A stretch of DNA of 64,000 nt from Candidatus Altimarinota bacterium. GTDB lineage: Bacteria; Patescibacteriota; Gracilibacteria; BD1-5; UBA2023. Under the pieces are notes generated by a model. It made no database searches, was not told the DNA's origin, and saw only the letters and a list, made by a program, of their open reading frames with translations. This document shows positions 18,998 through 29,364 of the stretch, piece after piece (the first letter of the stretch is position 1; the number at the start of each line of letters is the position of its first letter). Both the position numbers and the translations under genes were made by a program. The stretch covers positions 26,922 to 90,921 of the forward strand of contig JAQTON010000004.1 of NCBI GenBank assembly GCA_028713325.1, given 5' to 3'.

Positions 18998-19738
18998 CTA
19001 TTCCCACAATTTCATCGCACTCATTCCAATAACCCCCATTATAAAGCACGCTATCGTGAGATATTTGTATTTCGATTGACTGTGGACAACGGGGAGGAGA
19101 TCTGTGGCAGAAACATAGAGGAGAGAGCCTCCGGCAAATGCAGTAAGAAGAGCGGTAGATATTTCGCCCGTATAAGAGAGAAGCACATCCGATAGGTAGA
19201 ATCCAATCGGTGCCGCGAGAGCGAAAAGAACAAGTGCTCCAATCTGGGTTTTTCTTTGGAATCCTGATTCTTGGAATATGGCGGCAAGCGAGAGGGAGAT
19301 GGGGATTTGATGGATGACTACTCCAAAAAGTATGCTGTACCCGAGAATGCTTGATATCCCGAATCCGGCACGAATCCCCAGTCCATCGAAGATGGTGTGG
19401 ATGAAAATTGCGATGAGAGTGACGAGTGCCACATGATTGTAGTGCTCATGGGGATCCTCGTGGGTATGGTCCCCATGTTTATGATCGTTTCGGTGTTTGG
19501 TTAAAAGTTCTTCCACGAGATAGATGATGAGGAATCATCCCATAAATGCATAGATGGCAATATTGCTCGATTCAAGGGATTCTGTCAGAATATGCACGAG
19601 CGATACCGCGAGCATAGAACCGGCTCCGAGGGCTATGAGGAGATTTAAAATAGTCCCGTTTATTTTCTGGAAAAAATACAAAATTATCCCGGTTGCAGAG
19701 ATGAGAAAAAGAGCGGCGAGAGGGAGAAAAAGATTCAT
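18998..19738 (-). CDS. ZIP-family metal transporter
   Basis: 246 residues, joined across a TGA at 19535 (AFMGGFLIIY). About seven or eight membrane segments. A His-rich cytoplasmic loop (HKHGDHTHEDPHEHYNH) is the usual ZIP metal-sensing loop. Helix IV carries IAIFIHTIFDGLGI and helix V GVVIHQIPISLSL, matching the HxxxDG and HxxPE/I transport motifs. Likely takes up zinc or another divalent metal into the cytoplasm. It follows pilB's start on the same strand with a gap of about 180 bases and seems to be its own unit. Confidence 0.85.
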
Positions 19739-19768
19739 AAAATAATGAGGAGAATAAAGAAATACGGA

Positions 19769-19984
19769 TTATTTTTTCATATCTTTCTCGGTCATGTTGT
19801 TTGCTACGGTGGAACGGACATGATTGAGAATGTTGTCCATATTGCGTGTGAGCTGAAGGGCTACATCTCTTTTTCCAGCGACTATGGCATCTAAAACTTT
19901 TTCACCTTCCATTCTCATTTGAGCGAGTTGTCTTTGTATATAGAGTCTTGAGTTTTCGGACATTGGAATATAGTTTTCTTCCAT
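19769..19984 (-). CDS. Hypothetical helical protein
   Basis: About 71 residues from the ATG at 19984; an ATG at 19963 is also plausible. It is rich in Gln, Arg and Met and looks all-helical (RLYIQRQLAQMRMEGEKV, then RDVALQLTRNMDNILNHV). No family recognised. It is preceded by a promoter-like sequence on the minus strand (TTGACT at 20065-20060). It lies upstream of the ZIP gene by 30 bases and may be cotranscribed with it. Confidence 0.5.
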   Translation of the reverse strand: MEENYIPMSENSRLYIQRQLAQMRMEGEKVLDAIVAGKRDVALQLTRNMDNILNHVRSTVANNMTEKDMKK

Positions 19985-20035
19985 AAAATTTATTTTTTTA
20001 TAAAATGTAAAATTTCTATGAATGAAATATTCCAT

Positions 20036-20065
20036 ATGATACTATGGTTTTTCCGTAAAAGTCAA
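20036..20065 (-). promoter_or_regulatory. Promoter-like sequence (copy 1)
   Basis: The reverse strand reads TTGACTTTTACGGAAAAACC followed by ATAGTATCAT. It is nearly the same as the sequence at 20585-20611 upstream of the next gene. The -35 is TTGACT and the -10 TAGTAT or TATCAT, depending on spacing. Confidence 0.4.
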
Positions 20066-20073
20066 TAAAAAAT

Positions 20074-20100
20074 ACCCCCCGAGAACACGAAGTTCCGGGG
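20074..20100 (-). terminator. Terminator after the 144-residue hypothetical gene
   Basis: CCCC/GGGG and GAAC/GTTC pairs form an interrupted stem (20077-20100), and the reverse strand runs into TATTTTTTATT. It fits the end of the minus-strand gene that stops at 20109. Confidence 0.6.
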
Positions 20101-20108
20101 AGTTATTG

Positions 20109-20543
20109 CTATTTTCTGCTACCGTTGCGTCTAGTGAGACGAGAAGGAGTCAGTTTTTGTTTTTGCGGACGACCGTGCAGATCGCGGTGAATGCCCCGGG
20201 GAAGTTTCAGATTCCCCGAAGAGAGAGTACGAGTCGCATGATTCCCCTGTTTTTGGTGCTGATGCCGATGATTAGCATGTACACTGGGTTTTATTTTTTG
20301 TTGCACGCTCCCCAGAAGGATATTCATATGGGCACTCATCCCGAGCACATGAGTGAGTCTGTGCAGACTGTTTAGAGCAAAAACTACAATTGGGATTCTC
20401 CTCATTTCTTTTTCCTCCTCAAGATGTGTGGTAAGAATGGTAGGTAGGTGTTTTGTAAGCGATTCTATCCGTTTGGCAATCTCATGTGTGATGCACAAAT
20501 GATTGAAATCACCTCCGGTTATAAAGATTCCACGCTGGTTCAT
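20109..20543 (-). CDS. Hypothetical basic protein
   Basis: 144 residues, unrecognised. The first half includes RIESLTKHLPTILTTHLEE and a hydrophobic stretch RIPIVVFALNSLHRLTHVLG. The C-terminal third is strongly basic and His/Arg-rich (VHANHRHQHQKQGNHATR, then GRPQKQKLTPSRLTRR), which suggests nucleic-acid contact. It has its own promoter-like sequence upstream and terminator downstream. Being short and compositionally odd, it could also be non-coding DNA that is open by chance. Confidence 0.45.
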   Translation of the reverse strand: MNQRGIFITGGDFNHLCITHEIAKRIESLTKHLPTILTTHLEEEKEMRRIPIVVFALNSLHRLTHVLGMSAHMNILLGSVQQKIKPSVHANHRHQHQKQGNHATRTLSSGNLKLPRGIHRDLHGRPQKQKLTPSRLTRRNGSRK

Positions 20544-20584
20544 AGATATTTCTCCCTCGATTTATTTTGAAACGAGTACTTGAG

Positions 20585-20611
20585 ATGATACGGTTTTTTC
20601 GTAAAAGTCAA
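20585..20611 (-). promoter_or_regulatory. Promoter-like sequence (copy 2)
   Basis: Reverse-strand TTGACT (20611-20606), 15-base spacer, TATCAT (20590-20585), about 40 bases ahead of the gene starting at 20543. The spacer TTTACGAAAAAACCG repeats that of copy 1. Confidence 0.4.
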
Positions 20612-20683
20612 GAGATATACTTCCTATTGCTTTTTCTTCTCGAATCCATATGATATCCGGGTTATTTTTCCAAATCATTTACT

Positions 20684-22324
20684 ATGTCCGACTCTCGTCT
20701 CGCACTTGCGAACCTCCTCTTCCCGAATCTTCCGCATACACCCGAATCCCTTGAGATTCTTTATCCTCCTCGGAACGCTTCGGTCGTGACTCGCGTTGGT
20801 CCGAGCCCGACGGGGTTTCTCCATATCGGAACCGTATACACCGCACTTTTATCTGAAAGAATAGCTCATTTGAACGGTTGAGTATTCTATATCCGCAATG
20901 AAGATACGGACGATAAGCGTGAGATTGAAAACGCGGCGCACATTATGGTGGATGGGATAAGGAAGTTCGGTATCCAAATCGATGAAGGGGGAATCGGTCC
21001 GGATCATTCGGATATGGGTTCCTATGGTCCGTATTCACAGTCCAAACGAGGTGCTATCTATCAAGCCTATGTAAAAGAATTGGTCGTTCGAGGAATGGCG
21101 TATCCTTGTTTTCTCTCCGAAGAAGAATCTACTACGATACGTGAAGAACAAACTATCGCGAAACAACCACTCGGAATCTATGGATCTTACAGTCCTTGGC
21201 GCGTTGCGACTCTGGAGGAAGTTCAGACAGCTCTTTTGGAAGGGAAGAAATACGTTCTCCGATTTCGCACTCATGGAAATCCGAGCAAACGAGTGAATCT
21301 CCACGATGAAATCCGGGGAGATATCGAAATGCAGGATAATTTTATGGATACGGTTCTCTTGAAACAGACGGGAATTCCTACCTATCATCTCGCTCATGTG
21401 GCAGACGATCATTTGATGCGAACGACCCATGTGATGCGCGGGGACGAATGGATTGCATCATATCCGCTTCATATTCAATTGACGGAAGCACTTGGTTTTA
21501 CTCCTCCGAAGTATATCCATATCGCTCCGCTTTGTAAACTCGAAGGAGGAAATAAACGCAAGCTCAGTAAACGAAAAGATCCCGAGGCGAATGTGGAATT
21601 TTTTTTCGAACAAGGCTACACGATAGAAGCACTTGTGGATTATATGCTCGGTATCATGGATTCCGGGTACGAGGCATGGAGACTCGAAAATCCGGATGCC
21701 GATTATAAGACCTATCCGCTCTCGATAGAGAAACTTCCTCTTTCCGGGGCACTTTTCGATAGAGAAAAACTCAATTCCATCGCAAACAATTTTCTTACCA
21801 AACTTTCCACCGAAGAGCTCCAGAAACGAGGACTCGAATGGGCTCGAAAATACGACAGAGAACTCGCGAAACTTATGGAACTTTCTCCAGAACTGACATA
21901 TAATGCTCTCGATATCGAACGCCATACCGAGAAAGACCCGAGACGATTCACGGTTTTTTCCGATCTTCGCGATCAGCTTCAGTTTTTCTACGAAGAAACT
22001 TTCGAATCCCTCAAAAGTAGTGTTCCGACACTTCCCGAGTGCATCACTCCTGAGATTCAAAGGGCATTTGTGGAAGACTATCTCAAGGCGTATGATCCGA
22101 CTATGGATCGAGATACATGGTTTGAACAGTTGAAAACTATCGCTCATGCTCACAAGTTCGCTCGAACCGGAGAAGAGTGGAAAACCGGCGAATATCACGG
22201 AAGGGTCGGAGATATTGCCATGATGCTCCGTCTCCTCCTCTGTGCTTCGGCCAAAACTCCCGATCTCTGCTACACGATGCGAGTCCTTGGAAGAGAGACG
22301 ATGGAGAGACGATTGAAGGGATAG
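20684..22324 (+). CDS. gltX: Glutamyl-tRNA synthetase
   Basis: Class I synthetase of 546 residues, joined across TGA at 20879-20881 (HLNGGVFYIRNEDTD). It has VTRVGPSPTGFLHIGTVY with the HIG-type signature, IRNEDTDDKRE in the family position of RIEDTD, and KLSKRKDPEA for the KMSKS loop. The region AHVADDHLMRTTHVMRGDEW is the conserved tRNA-acceptor and active-site segment. A helical anticodon-binding domain makes up the last 170 residues. It charges tRNA-Glu and possibly tRNA-Gln if GlnRS is absent. An N-terminal extension of about 30 residues precedes the catalytic core. It starts a plus-strand run of envelope genes. Confidence 0.93.
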
Positions 22325-22405
22325 CATCAAATAGAAAACGAAATATTGATTTTTCATGGGAAATTCATACACTCGGGGATATATTTCCGTAATTATTTTA
22401 TCTCT

Positions 22406-23569
22406 GTGCGAATTATTTATTTTACGGATACGTTTTATCCTACGACGAATGGTATTGTTACGAGTATTATTTCTTTTTCTCGCGAACTTGCTGACCGGGG
22501 ACACGAGATATGTATCGTGGTTCCCGATAACCCGGGGGTTTGAGGCTTCGAATACCCCGGCATTGAAATCCTTCCGGTAAAAGGATTTCCCGCATTTTTC
22601 TACCCGGACTTCAAAATTACTTTTATTTTCACTCCATCGCTCATTCGGAAAATCCGAAAATTCAAGCCTGACATTATTCACTATCATACGCAATTTGTAC
22701 TTGGATGGCAGGCAATTGTACTCGGGAAGATACTGAAAATCCCTCGAATTGGAACATTTCACACCTATATTGCGGATGAATGATACCTCAAGGTAATAGG
22801 TCTCGAAAATTTTCATATTTTCGGAGAACTCGGATGGAAATACAATAACTTTTTTTACGAGCATTGCGAGCACGTCATTTCTCCAAGTATCAATGCCCGA
22901 GAGGAACTTGTTAATCATGGGATTCCCGCAGAAAAAGTTTCCATTCTCCCGAATCCACTTCCGACAGAGAAAAAGACGACACTCGTTCATCTCGACATCG
23001 CTACACAAACTCCGAATATCATCTTCTCTATTGGGAGGCTTTCCAAAGAGAAAAGTTTCGATGTTTGCATAGAAACCATCCACTTGGTTTCAAAAAAAAT
23101 TTTTGATGTATGTTTTGTGGTCGTTGGAGACGGTCCGGAAAGGGAGAATCTTGAGGAACTTTCGAAGAAACTCGGTATCGAGAACAATATTCGATTTCTC
23201 GGAAAGATCCCGCACGAAGATCTCTTGAACTCCGATATATTTGCCCGGTCGAAATGTTTCTTGACCGCATCCACAACAGAAACTCAGGGTATTACTATCA
23301 TCGAAGCCATGTCCTTCGGACTCCCCATCGTCTGAGTGGACGAGAAATGAGTAGGAGAAATGATAGAGGACAATGGATACAAGGCAAAAGCCTGAAATAC
23401 CGAAGAGCTTGCCAACTATTGCATATCCTTGCTGGAAGATGCGAAACTTCAAAAGAAACTTTCGGAGCGAAGCCTTCAGATAGTGAAAAAGTATGATGTA
23501 TGAAAACTCACGGATAACCTCGAATCTATTTATCAACAAGTTATCAACCATGGACCAAGAAAGAAATAA
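22406..23569 (+). CDS. GT4-family glycosyltransferase
   Basis: 387 residues with several TGA codons read as Gly (for example VGGFEYPG and LPIVGVDEKG). The GTG at 22406 begins VRIIYFTDTFYPTTNGIVTS, the usual start of GT-B glycosyltransferases; the ATG at 22346 would add 20 atypical residues. The acceptor domain has IIHYHTQFVLGW and FHTYI. The donor domain has IFSIGRLSKEKSFD, FLGKIPHEDL and TETQGITIIEAMSFGLPIV (E-x7-E motif). It probably adds sugars to a lipid or polysaccharide (PimB/MgtA-like). It overlaps the next gene by 20 bases. Confidence 0.87.
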
Positions 23570-24353
23570 ACCAACAGTCTCCATCATACTCCCGGTGTAT
23601 AATACTGCCGAGTATTTGAAAGAATGTATTGAGAGTATCCTCAGTCAGACGTATATTGATTTTGAGCTTATCATCATCGATGATGCATCGAGTGATGCAA
23701 GCTCGACGATTATCGAGCACTATGCGATGCTCGATTTGAGAATCCGATTCCTTCGCAATGAAGTAAATTGAGGGATTGGATTTACTCGAAATAGGGGATT
23801 GGAAGTAGCGCGAGGAACATATATCGCCAACTTCGATAGCGACGACATCGCCTTTCCGAAATGGATTGAAACTCAGATTTTATTTTTGGAAAACAATCCG
23901 ACTGTCGATATCGTTGGAGCGAATTTTATCTTTATCGATAAAAGCGGGAAAATACTTCTTCAAAAAAATAATTTTCCTGAATATGACAGGGATATCAAGA
24001 AAATTATTCCACTCGTTTGTCCGATAGCGAACAATACGGTAGTTATCCGCAAAAAATGTTTCGATGAAATGGGAGGATATCGACCGTCCGCACATATCGC
24101 TGAAGATTATGATCTCTGGATGCGATTTCGCGAAAAATACGTATTTTACAATATGCAGAAATGTCTCGTGTATTACCGCGTCCACGGACAAAACAGCATC
24201 ATGCGAGAACGAGACAGAATAGTGAGAGAAACGCTCGCGGATTTTCGAAATAAAGCCAAAAATCTGTACCCGCCTTCTTTTATAATTTTGAGATTTGTCA
24301 TTCTTTCATTCGTATCATACGGGATAGTGTTTATTCGAATTAAATTCCGATAA
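23550..24353 (+). CDS. GT2-family glycosyltransferase
   Basis: 267 residues, joined across a TGA at 23769 (EVNGGIGFTRNRGLE). GT-A fold: VSIILPVYNTAEYLKECIES, LIIIDDASSDAS, NFDSDDIAFPKW (the DxD metal motif) and HIAEDYDLWMRF (the ED catalytic motif). The C-terminus has a hydrophobic stretch that may touch the membrane. It is translationally coupled to the GT4 gene and directly followed by a DedA-like gene. The set would build a surface glycan or glycolipid. Confidence 0.87.
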
Positions 24354-24354
24354 T

Positions 24355-24870
24355 ATGGACCTCATTAAAGCATTTTTTGAAACTCATCCCCAACTTATCT
24401 ACTCAAGCATCTCCGGAGGAATGTTTCTTTCTGCCCTTTTTCCGGTATCGTTCATTTTCTACGGGGATTATATTTTCATTCCTGCAGCTATTTTGTCCCA
24501 GAGCGGATTTATCGACATTCGATTCGTTTACTTTGCGACGATTCTCGGAGTGTATGTGGGTGATTTGGTGAGTTTTTTTCTCGGACATTCGCTGGAGCGA
24601 ACCATTTTTACACCCGATGCAAAGTACCTCAATACCCACCTCCTTCAAAAAGGGGAACGATTTTTCGAAAAATACGGAAAATTTGCCATCCTTTTTTCTA
24701 AGGGGCTTCCGGTCGCACCGGGAATTACTCCATTTCTTGCCGGGATTAATAGAATGAATCGATGAATGTTTCTCGCGTATGATTTGATTGCCACCATCGT
24801 GATTTTTGCTATTATCTATGGGACACTCTACGGAGGAATTGGGGCGGTTCGAATATTTTTTGGATGGTAA
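24355..24870 (+). CDS. Small DedA/VTT-like membrane protein
   Basis: 171 residues, joined across a TGA at 24763 (RMNRGMFLAYD). Segments: FLSALFPVSFIFYGDYIFIPA, TILGVYVGDLVSFFLGHSLE, and KYGKFAILFSKGLPVAPGIT, which corresponds to the R-F/G-R-P loop of DedA proteins. It is shorter than the 264-residue relative at 11616. One base separates it from the GT2 gene, so lipid-carrier recycling for glycan synthesis is a reasonable but unproven role. Confidence 0.78.
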
Positions 24871-24954
24871 AACATCATATTATTTGAAATTTGCTTATTT
24901 ATACCCTTTATGATATTATATAAGCTATAAAAACCTTCTTATTGAGATATTATT

Positions 24955-26100
24955 ATGGATAAATTAGAAAATGCAGACATCCTCAATCCGATTAATGTTC
25001 GTAATTTTTCTCATGAAATCAAAAATTGGATTAAATATCGAGTAGGTCTCTATCTCAAAAAAAACAATTCTTCTGAAATAACCTCCTATATGAAGGACGA
25101 AGAAAATAGATTGCGGGAAAGGGTGCAAATATGAAATGACATACGAATTGTCGCAGATAGTCATGAAGATTATGAAAAAATATTACAAGAACTTGCACTC
25201 GATTCAAATAAGAAAAAACTCATTATAGGGTGATGAGCCATGTATGGAGTAACTTCCTATCTCATCGCCAAAAATATGATTGAATCCTGAGTAGATTTCA
25301 ATTATTTTGTCTGATCTAGTTCGGGAAGTATCGTAGCATGATTGCTTGCAACGGATAATCTAAGTGAGGAAAATATAGAGTATTTTTTGAAAGGAATACC
25401 TGAAAAAGTAGAACCTTCAAAGTTATGAAATATCTTGTTGATAAAGCTCCTTCCATTCTTTGTTGATATGATGGAGCATTGACAGACGCTCACTATTCAA
25501 GAAAAGAAATTGCTCGTCACAGTTTTTATGGAAAATATGAGCATTATAAAACTCTTTAAAAAAGGAGAAGTAGATGAGAAGGAGATAGAGATGAACATTA
25601 AGTGATTGACCGGTAGGGATATAAGAGTGAAAAAACAGAGTTTTGTGGATATAAACAAAAATTATGGCAAGCAATTATCAATCAATGTCACAACGCTTGC
25701 AAGACGAAGAAAAGAAGGCATTATGAAAAAAATAGTTATTCCAAGACCTGAAACATTGGAATTGAGATGATGATACCCTGTGATAGATGCTATTTTACAC
25801 TCTTGTGGAGCTTCTTGATTATTTAATACAAAGAAGATAAAGAAACTTAATCTTATCACTTTTGATGCTATGTTTAACGGAGGACAATACTCGAACAAAT
25901 TCCAATCCAAGGATAGTATGTATACGAATATTCTCATTCATACGGACTGGTTTTTTGGTATTATGCGATTATTATTGCCTGGATACTGAGAGAATAACTA
26001 TGTTATCGCCCCGAGATTATTTTGAACGGATTGTTATAATCACTCTGAAAAGTCTATTGTACAACTGACTCAGATTGCCAGAGATATGATAAACAAATAA
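24955..26100 (+). CDS. Patatin-like phospholipase, UGA-rich
   Basis: 381 residues that need 14 TGA codons read as Gly; no long standard-code frame exists. The oxyanion-hole motif LIIGGGAMYGV (residues about 94-104) and nucleophile elbow FVGSSSGSIVAG (GxSxG) identify a patatin-type lipase, and three of these motif glycines are TGA. The second catalytic motif, usually DGG or DGA, appears as FNGGQYSNKF, with Asn for Asp. The protein is AT-rich and strikingly TGA-rich compared with nearby genes. It may hydrolyse membrane lipids of self or of a partner cell; the Asn change could reduce activity. No signal peptide. Confidence 0.8.
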
Positions 26101-26157
26101 TTTTTTAAAAGAGATAAAAAAGAAATTATATTTTAATATTTGTTCTTCATTTCAAAT

Positions 26158-26595
26158 ATGTTCTCTCCTATAAAATCTCAAATATCGCTCCCGTTCGACG
26201 ATGGCATCGTCCCGAGAAAAGAGCGTATTTTGGAGAGTGATATATTCGTAGATAGGGGGTCTAAATACGGATACGGCTTTACACAAGTACAATGAAAGGA
26301 AGATATAAAAACATTTTTGAAATACATTCGCTCCACGAAGTCTTTCGACACCGCCGATCATTGCAGCTATGCCTTTCGGATTCTGTCTAGCGAGGGAATT
26401 CTCGTGGAAGGGAAGTGAGATGACGGAGAAACTGGAGCGGGACAGTGTATTCTTCGGGAGCTCAAGAGAAGAAATATCGAGCAGGTGATTCTCGTTGTCT
26501 CTCGACATTTCGGAGGAGTTTATCTTCAAACGGATAGATATAAAAATGTCGTGAATGTTGCAAAAATGGGGATAGAGCGAATTATCAACAAATAA
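26158..26595 (+). CDS. YigZ/IMPACT-family protein
   Basis: 145 residues with two TGA codons as Gly (VQGKEDIK, EGKGDDGE). The UPF0029/IMPACT signature is clear: DHCSYAFRIL, GDDGETGAGQCILRELKRRNI and VVSRHFGGVYLQTDRY. Only the N-terminal IMPACT domain is present; the usual C-terminal DUF1949 domain of YigZ (about 60 residues) is missing, so it is short for the family. Proposed roles involve ribosome or translation regulation, unproven in bacteria. It follows the patatin-like gene on the same strand with a gap of 57 bases. Confidence 0.82.
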
Positions 26596-26681
26596 TTTGT
26601 ATTTTCGACATATTTCCATATAATACCTTCTCAAATTCCCTATATATATCCTTGCGGTGATATATGCCTTCCTTTTCGTAG

Positions 26682-26801
26682 TTAGTTGATAGCTTTGTAC
26701 TCTTCACTCGTGAGTCGTATAAGCTGTTCATTAGTTTTCAATATTTTTCGTATTTCTTGTTGGAATCGACCTTTTTTCTGTTGCCGAAAATAAAGAGTCA
26801 T
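26682..26801 (-). CDS. Possible small basic protein
   Basis: 39 codons from the ATG at 26801 to TAA at 26682, preceded by GAAGG as a possible ribosome binding site. The sequence is helical and charged (QQKKGRFQQEIRKILKTN, then RLTSEEYKAIN). It is the only coding signal in the 314-base gap between the YigZ-like gene and RNase J; the rest of that gap holds nothing I can identify. It may be spurious. Confidence 0.35.
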   Translation of the reverse strand: MTLYFRQQKKGRFQQEIRKILKTNEQLIRLTSEEYKAIN

Positions 26802-26909
26802 CCTTCAGTGATAGTAATTAATTTGAATTTCAAAAAGACTCTCTTGCAGGGGTTTTCACAAAAATAAGCAAGAACATGCTTTTATCTCGTTATTTTTTAA
26901 TCAAAATTT

Positions 26910-28913
26910 ATGCCACACACACATACTCCACAAGACGGAGATCACAATAATATATCAAGAGAAGGAATTCCTGCCTCACAGGGAGAACGTCCCGTTTCAC
27001 ACTTCGATAAACGAAGAGAACAAGGACACTCGTGACACGGAAAGAGTCATACTTCCGAACATCATAAGCCTCATCATTCCGGTCATTCTGCCTCTCCGAA
27101 GAAATTTTTCGGTTCCATGCACCAAAATCAGAGTGACGAGAAACTCCTTCCCGGTTCGAGTTACCTTTTTCCTATAAACAAGAGAAATAAGAAAGCGTTC
27201 CCGTTTTCCACACCAAAACAAGCGATTCGCAAAAAAGCGAATATTATCGAACTTCGACCGAAACCGATTGAAAAAGATACGCTTCGCATCATTCCATTCG
27301 GAGGACTGGAGCAGGTGGGTCTCAATTGTATGGGATTTGAATACGGAAACGAGATTATCATCGTCGATATGGGACTTCAATTCCCCGATCAGTACCAACA
27401 CGGAGTTTCTTCGAGTATCCCGGATCTCTCCTATGTTCACAACAAGAAAATCGTAGCGGTGCTCATTACTCACGGGCACATCGATCATATCGGAGCCATC
27501 CCGTTTATCATGCGTCAGATCGGGAAGAATGTTCCACTCTATGCCACTCCCATGGCGTACGAGCTCATAAAGATGAAGCAATCGGAAATCGATTATCAGC
27601 TGACCAATATTCAAGAGTATCACCGGAATAAATCGGTAGTGCTCAGTAATAATTTTACTGTTACTCCCTTTACGGTGGATCATTCTATTCCTGACAGTGT
27701 CGGACTCTGTATCGACACTCCCGTGGGACGATTCATCCATACCGGAGACTGGAAATTCGACAAAACCCCTCTTCCGCACCGTCCCTCTACGGACTACGAA
27801 CTTTTGCAGAATTTTGGAGACAGAGGAGTGCGAGCTCTCTTGTCGGACAGTACCAATGCACATCTTGCCGGTTCCTCCATTTCCGAGTCGGAAGTAGTCG
27901 GATCTATCGACGAGATATTCGTGGGTGCCAAAGCACGTATCATTACCGCAACATTCTCTTCTATTATCGATCGTATCATCCTCATCATCGCGACGAGCGA
28001 GAAATTCAACCGAAAGGTCGTCCTTCTCGGACGCGGGATGAACAATTATATGGACATCGCTCTCAAACTCGGATACGCCCGCCCACAACCGGGAACGCTC
28101 ATCACCATGGCGGAAGCCGATAAACTTCCGGACGACCAAGTGACTATCTGTTGTACCGGAGCACAAGGAGAGCGTTATGCCGCTCTCATGCGTATCGCAA
28201 CGGGAGAATCATACGATACGACTTTGAAACCGACGGATACCGTCGTATTCAGTTCCTCGGTAATTCCCGGAAACGAACGATCCGTTCAGGGGCTTTTCGA
28301 CATCATCATGGCTCAGGGGCCTCGAATATGTCAGTACAAGGAATCCCGTATCCACGCCGGAGGACATGCTCAGGCAGAGGATACCAAGAAGATGATTTCT
28401 CTCATTCGCCCGGAAGTCTATGTTCCGATTTACGGGTTCCCTTTCATGCTCCATGGAAATGCACAGAATGCCTACGAGCTTGGATATGATGAAAATCATG
28501 TCCTCATCGGAAAAAACGGTCAGATTTTCGAATTCACCAAAGATTCTTTCAAACTGACTCATATGTACGCTCCGCACCGACTCGTGACCGTGGACGGAAA
28601 TATGATTGGATACAGCAAAGAGGATGTACTTCACGACCGATTCCAACTCTCCACGGGAGGTGCTATGGTCGTAAGTATCGCGAAGAAGTGAGGAGAATAT
28701 CTCTATCAGTTCGACAATGTCGGACTTCCGAAGATGTCAGAGTTTCCTCATCTCGAGAAACGTCTTATTCAACTCCTCGATACCATTCTCCAAGGAGACA
28801 TCACGAAGTTTCGCGACGTGGAAGCGCTCAAGAAACATATCGCCAAGAAAATCGGAGATACGGTATTTGACGAGATTGCGAAGGAGCCATTAGTAATGGT
28901 ACTCGCGCATTAA
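26910..28913 (+). CDS. rnj: Ribonuclease J with His-rich N-terminal extension
   Basis: 667 residues with TGA as Gly at the extension (GHSGHGKSH) and near the C-terminus (KKGGEYLYQ). RNase J is a metallo-beta-lactamase/beta-CASP nuclease of mRNA decay and rRNA maturation. The catalytic motif is LITHGHIDHIGAIPF, with DSTNAHLAGSS and HAGGHAQ later (HxGHA-type beta-CASP). About 110 residues precede the core; the first 70 are disordered-looking and rich in His, Ser and Gly (EHHKPHHSGHSASPKK). The C-terminal domain ends in AH. Extended N-termini are rare among RNase J proteins of Firmicutes. Confidence 0.92.
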
Positions 28914-28916
28914 AAA

Positions 28917-29034
28917 GAACCTCTGAAAAACTCGTCTTTCGAGTTTAAATCTCCGCGTTCTCACTCTCCGTACATGAGTACGGTTCGTTCAAATGCTCGA
29001 TTTGCGCTCGAATTACTTCGTTTTTGAGAGGTTC
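28917..29034. repeat. Structured element P2, copy 1
   Basis: 118-bp element starting GAACCTCTGAAAAACTCGT and ending TTTTTGAGAGGTTC; the ends pair. Internal hairpins: ACTCG/CGAGT and CCGTAC/GTACGG. The copy at 39430-39547 has the same length and core. It starts 4 bases after the RNase J stop. Confidence 0.7.
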
Positions 29035-29064
29035 CAGAATACGGTATAAATGGTTCTATCTCTA

Positions 29065-29091
29065 AAAACACCCCGAAATTCGGGGTGTTTT
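29065..29091. terminator. Bidirectional terminator
   Basis: AAAACACCCCG, loop AAATT, CGGGGTGTTTT with flanking A and T runs. Shared by RNase J (+) and the UPF0235 gene (-), whose stop begins right after it. Confidence 0.85.
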
Positions 29092-29092
29092 T

Positions 29093-29347
29093 TTATCCAA
29101 TTCGCACTAACTTTACTGTGTCCGTCGCTCAGGCGATGATCTCAATAGTACTCTTTCTAATTCATAACACTTCCGCGAGAAATCGTATGAGTTCCTCATT
29201 CGCCTTTCCTTTTTCCGGAACTGCCTTGATACGGATTTTTATCGTACCGTCATCGAGGGTACTCAAGTATTCGGTCTTCGGTTGCTTGGTGGTGACTTTT
29301 ATCCGAAGATAGGTTTTTTCATTGGAATTCAGAAGAGGGGGAAACAT
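29093..29347 (-). CDS. UPF0235 (YggU/DUF167) family protein
   Basis: 84 residues, with TGA as Gly at 29164-29162 (EVLGIRKS) and in IIAGATDT. It shows the DUF167 pattern: TIKIRIKAVPEKGKANEELI, then LGIRKSTIEIIAGATDTVK. Without recoding it stops at 61 residues, before the conserved C-terminal strand. Small conserved protein of unknown role. It lies just upstream of the terminator shared with RNase J and 17 bases after the der stop, so it is probably the last gene of the der transcript. Confidence 0.85.
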
Positions 29348-29364
29348 GGGACAGGAATTATATT

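Noticed and set aside
21458..23083. 541-codon minus-strand frame opposite gltX and the GT4 gene
   Set aside because: Both plus-strand genes are unambiguous; the long antisense frame follows from codon bias (frequent TCG, CTC and TTC) and has no recognisable domain.
26997..28166. 389-codon minus-strand frame opposite RNase J
   Set aside because: Shadow of RNase J; composition is biased and no motif is visible.
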